Shown one piece after another: positions 4,485-5,754 of a stretch of DNA of 5,754 nucleotides. How positions within the stretch are numbered: the stretch's first letter is position 1; each line of letters opens with the position of its first letter. A program made the translations under genes and the position numbers. A model generated the notes under the pieces. That model saw only the letters and a list, made by a program, of their open reading frames with translations. It was not told the origin of the DNA and searched no databases. The stretch is taken from assembly GCA_013002925.1 (NCBI GenBank), contig JABDLQ010000224.1, positions 1 to 5,754 of the forward strand. Direction: 5' to 3'. Source of the stretch: Gammaproteobacteria bacterium. GTDB lineage: Bacteria > Pseudomonadota > Gammaproteobacteria > Steroidobacterales > SZUA-146.

Positions 4485-5754
4485 ATGCGATTCAAACTCC
4501 AGATGGCCTTCTGTCTTGTGGCATTATCCGTTTTTTATCCCGTCAGCGACTCGCCGGCGGATAAACAACCCACAAAAGAAGGCAGTCACCTGTACATTAC
4601 GCCGGCCACCGGCCGACTGGATGAGACGGATCTCGCGGTGACCGGCTATCAATTTGTCTCACGCACCCGTGCCGGTCTGCTGCATGACGACTACACGTAC
4701 ACCATCACGGTCACCAATTCGGCCGAGGCCCTGCGCAATGTCATAGCGCAGGCCACCAGCACTTCGCCCAATACCGAGATCCTCGTGGACGCGGTGCCAA
4801 TCGGTGACATGGACGCCGACAGCAGCGTATATAGCACAGAGACTTTCGTCTTTCGACATCATCGCCAGTTTTTATTCGACCCGGACAGTATCGTCTGGAC
4901 GTTCCGGGCGGACCCGGTCACTGGCAACACTCCCCCGGTTGCCGATGCCGGTCCTGATCAGACGGTCGCGTCTTCCGCTGTGGTCACGCTCGATGGTAGC
5001 GGCTCGTCCGATGTTGACGGTGACCCGATCACTTATATCTGGGACTTTCTGCTGGTACCACCTACCAGTTCAGCGGCGCTCGATGATCCTGCCGCCGTCA
5101 TGCCAACCTTTACTGCCGATTTGCCCGGTGATTACATACTGCAACTCGTTGTCAACGATGGCGAGGATGACAGCGCGCCGGATATGGTCACGATCTCCAC
5201 CTTCAATACGCCGCCGGTGGCTGACGCCGGACTCGATCAGACTGCACCGGTTAGCGCTACCGTGCTGTTGTCCGGTGCCGGATCGAGCGATGCCAATAAC
5301 GATCCGCTGACCTATGCCTGGTCACTGATTACCGTACCTGGCGGCAGCACCGCCGCACTGAGTTCCACCAACACGGTCGACACCAGCTTTGTCATCGACG
5401 TCGCAGGCACCTATGTGGCTGAGCTCATCGTCAATGACGGGTTTGAGGATAGTACACCGGACACCGTCACTATTACGACCGAAAACACGGCGCCGGTCGC
5501 CGATGCGGGGCCCGACCAAACCGTGACGGTTGGCGAGACGGTGGGCCTCGATGGCAGCGCGTCGTTTGATGTCGATGATGATCCGCTGAATTATTCATGG
5601 TCGCTGATCACAAGCCCGCCAACCAGTACAGCCACGATTACGAGCCCGGGCGCTCCGGTGACAAACTTTATAGCTGATGTCGACGGCACCTACGTGGTCC
5701 AGCTTATCGTCAATGACGGCGCGGTAGACAGCGCACCGGATACTGCACTGATCA
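4485..5754 (+). CDS. secreted protein with tandem PKD-like repeats, N-terminal 423 residues (runs off right edge)
   Basis: The frame is open from ATG 4485 to the window end, so the C-terminus and any catalytic or anchoring domain are unseen. Residues 1-25 look like a signal peptide (MRFKLQ, then hydrophobic MAFCLVALSVFY), so the protein is exported. Residues about 35-147 form a beta-rich domain (YTYTITVTNSAEALRNV, then FVFRHHRQFLFDPDSIVWTF) like bacterial Ig-like/CARDB-type folds. Three PKD/Ig-like repeats follow, starting at N148, N241 and N334, the first two exactly 93 residues. Each opens with NTxPVADAGxDQT, has an acidic loop (DVDGD at 176-180 in repeat 1) before YxW, and ends VNDGxxDSxPDxxxI. 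Such repeats usually serve adhesion, or space and bind polysaccharide in large surface proteins and secreted hydrolases. The asparagine-acid loops may bind calcium. The exact role is unknown. Confidence 0.9.
   Translation, partial: MRFKLQMAFCLVALSVFYPVSDSPADKQPTKEGSHLYITPATGRLDETDLAVTGYQFVSRTRAGLLHDDYTYTITVTNSAEALRNVIAQATSTSPNTEILVDAVPIGDMDADSSVYSTETFVFRHHRQFLFDPDSIVWTFRADPVTGNTPPVADAGPDQTVASSAVVTLDGSGSSDVDGDPITYIWDFLLVPPTSSAALDDPAAVMPTFTADLPGDYILQLVVNDGEDDSAPDMVTISTFNTPPVADAGLDQTAPVSATVLLSGAGSSDANNDPLTYAWSLITVPGGSTAALSSTNTVDTSFVIDVAGTYVAELIVNDGFEDSTPDTVTITTENTAPVADAGPDQTVTVGETVGLDGSASFDVDDDPLNYSWSLITSPPTSTATITSPGAPVTNFIADVDGTYVVQLIVNDGAVDSAPDTALI

Noticed and set aside
4804..5310. 168-codon plus-strand frame
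   Set aside because: It is out of frame with the PKD-repeat gene, whose repeats are continuous across the region; the Arg/Ser/Pro-rich product is typical of a shadow frame.

Overview
The window looks like chromosomal DNA from a Gram-negative, probably marine or sediment gammaproteobacterium. This is inferred from an acidic secreted protein with a VPLPA-type sorting tail, a DmdC/FadE-type acyl-CoA dehydrogenase with the extra C-terminal domain, and a secreted protein of tandem PKD-like repeats. None of these fixes the species. There are no RNA genes, CRISPR array, transposase or phage genes.

Layout. At the left edge, on the minus strand, is the start of a small secreted protein gene (1-259, runs off the edge). 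Six bases upstream of its ATG ends a short putative ORF (264-374) that may be translationally coupled to it. A plausible sigma-70 promoter (452-480, minus) could drive both. From about 490 to 1139 there is no convincing gene. This stretch holds a telomere-like heptamer array (724-850), a degenerate octamer array joined to it (852-899), and a stem-loop region (1021-1083). Next on the minus strand is a 228-residue secreted protein with a VPLPA-CTERM tail (1169-1855), followed by a candidate terminator (1131-1161). The divergent intergenic region 1856-2285 holds a dense run of inverted repeats (1899-2014).

On the plus strand, a complete 596-residue acyl-CoA dehydrogenase (2286-4076) stands alone, with a GC-rich hairpin just after its stop. 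A gene-free stretch (4077-4484) carries several palindromes and then a good sigma-70-like promoter (4413-4440). This leads into a secreted PKD-repeat protein (4485 to the right edge) that stays open through the end of the window.

The genes do not form one pathway. Three of the four main genes encode exported proteins; the fourth is a cytoplasmic FAD enzyme of acyl-CoA oxidation with no neighbouring partners. The least ordinary parts are noncoding: the repeat array with strong G-quadruplex potential and the inverted-repeat cluster between the divergent genes. No complete new multi-gene system is visible.
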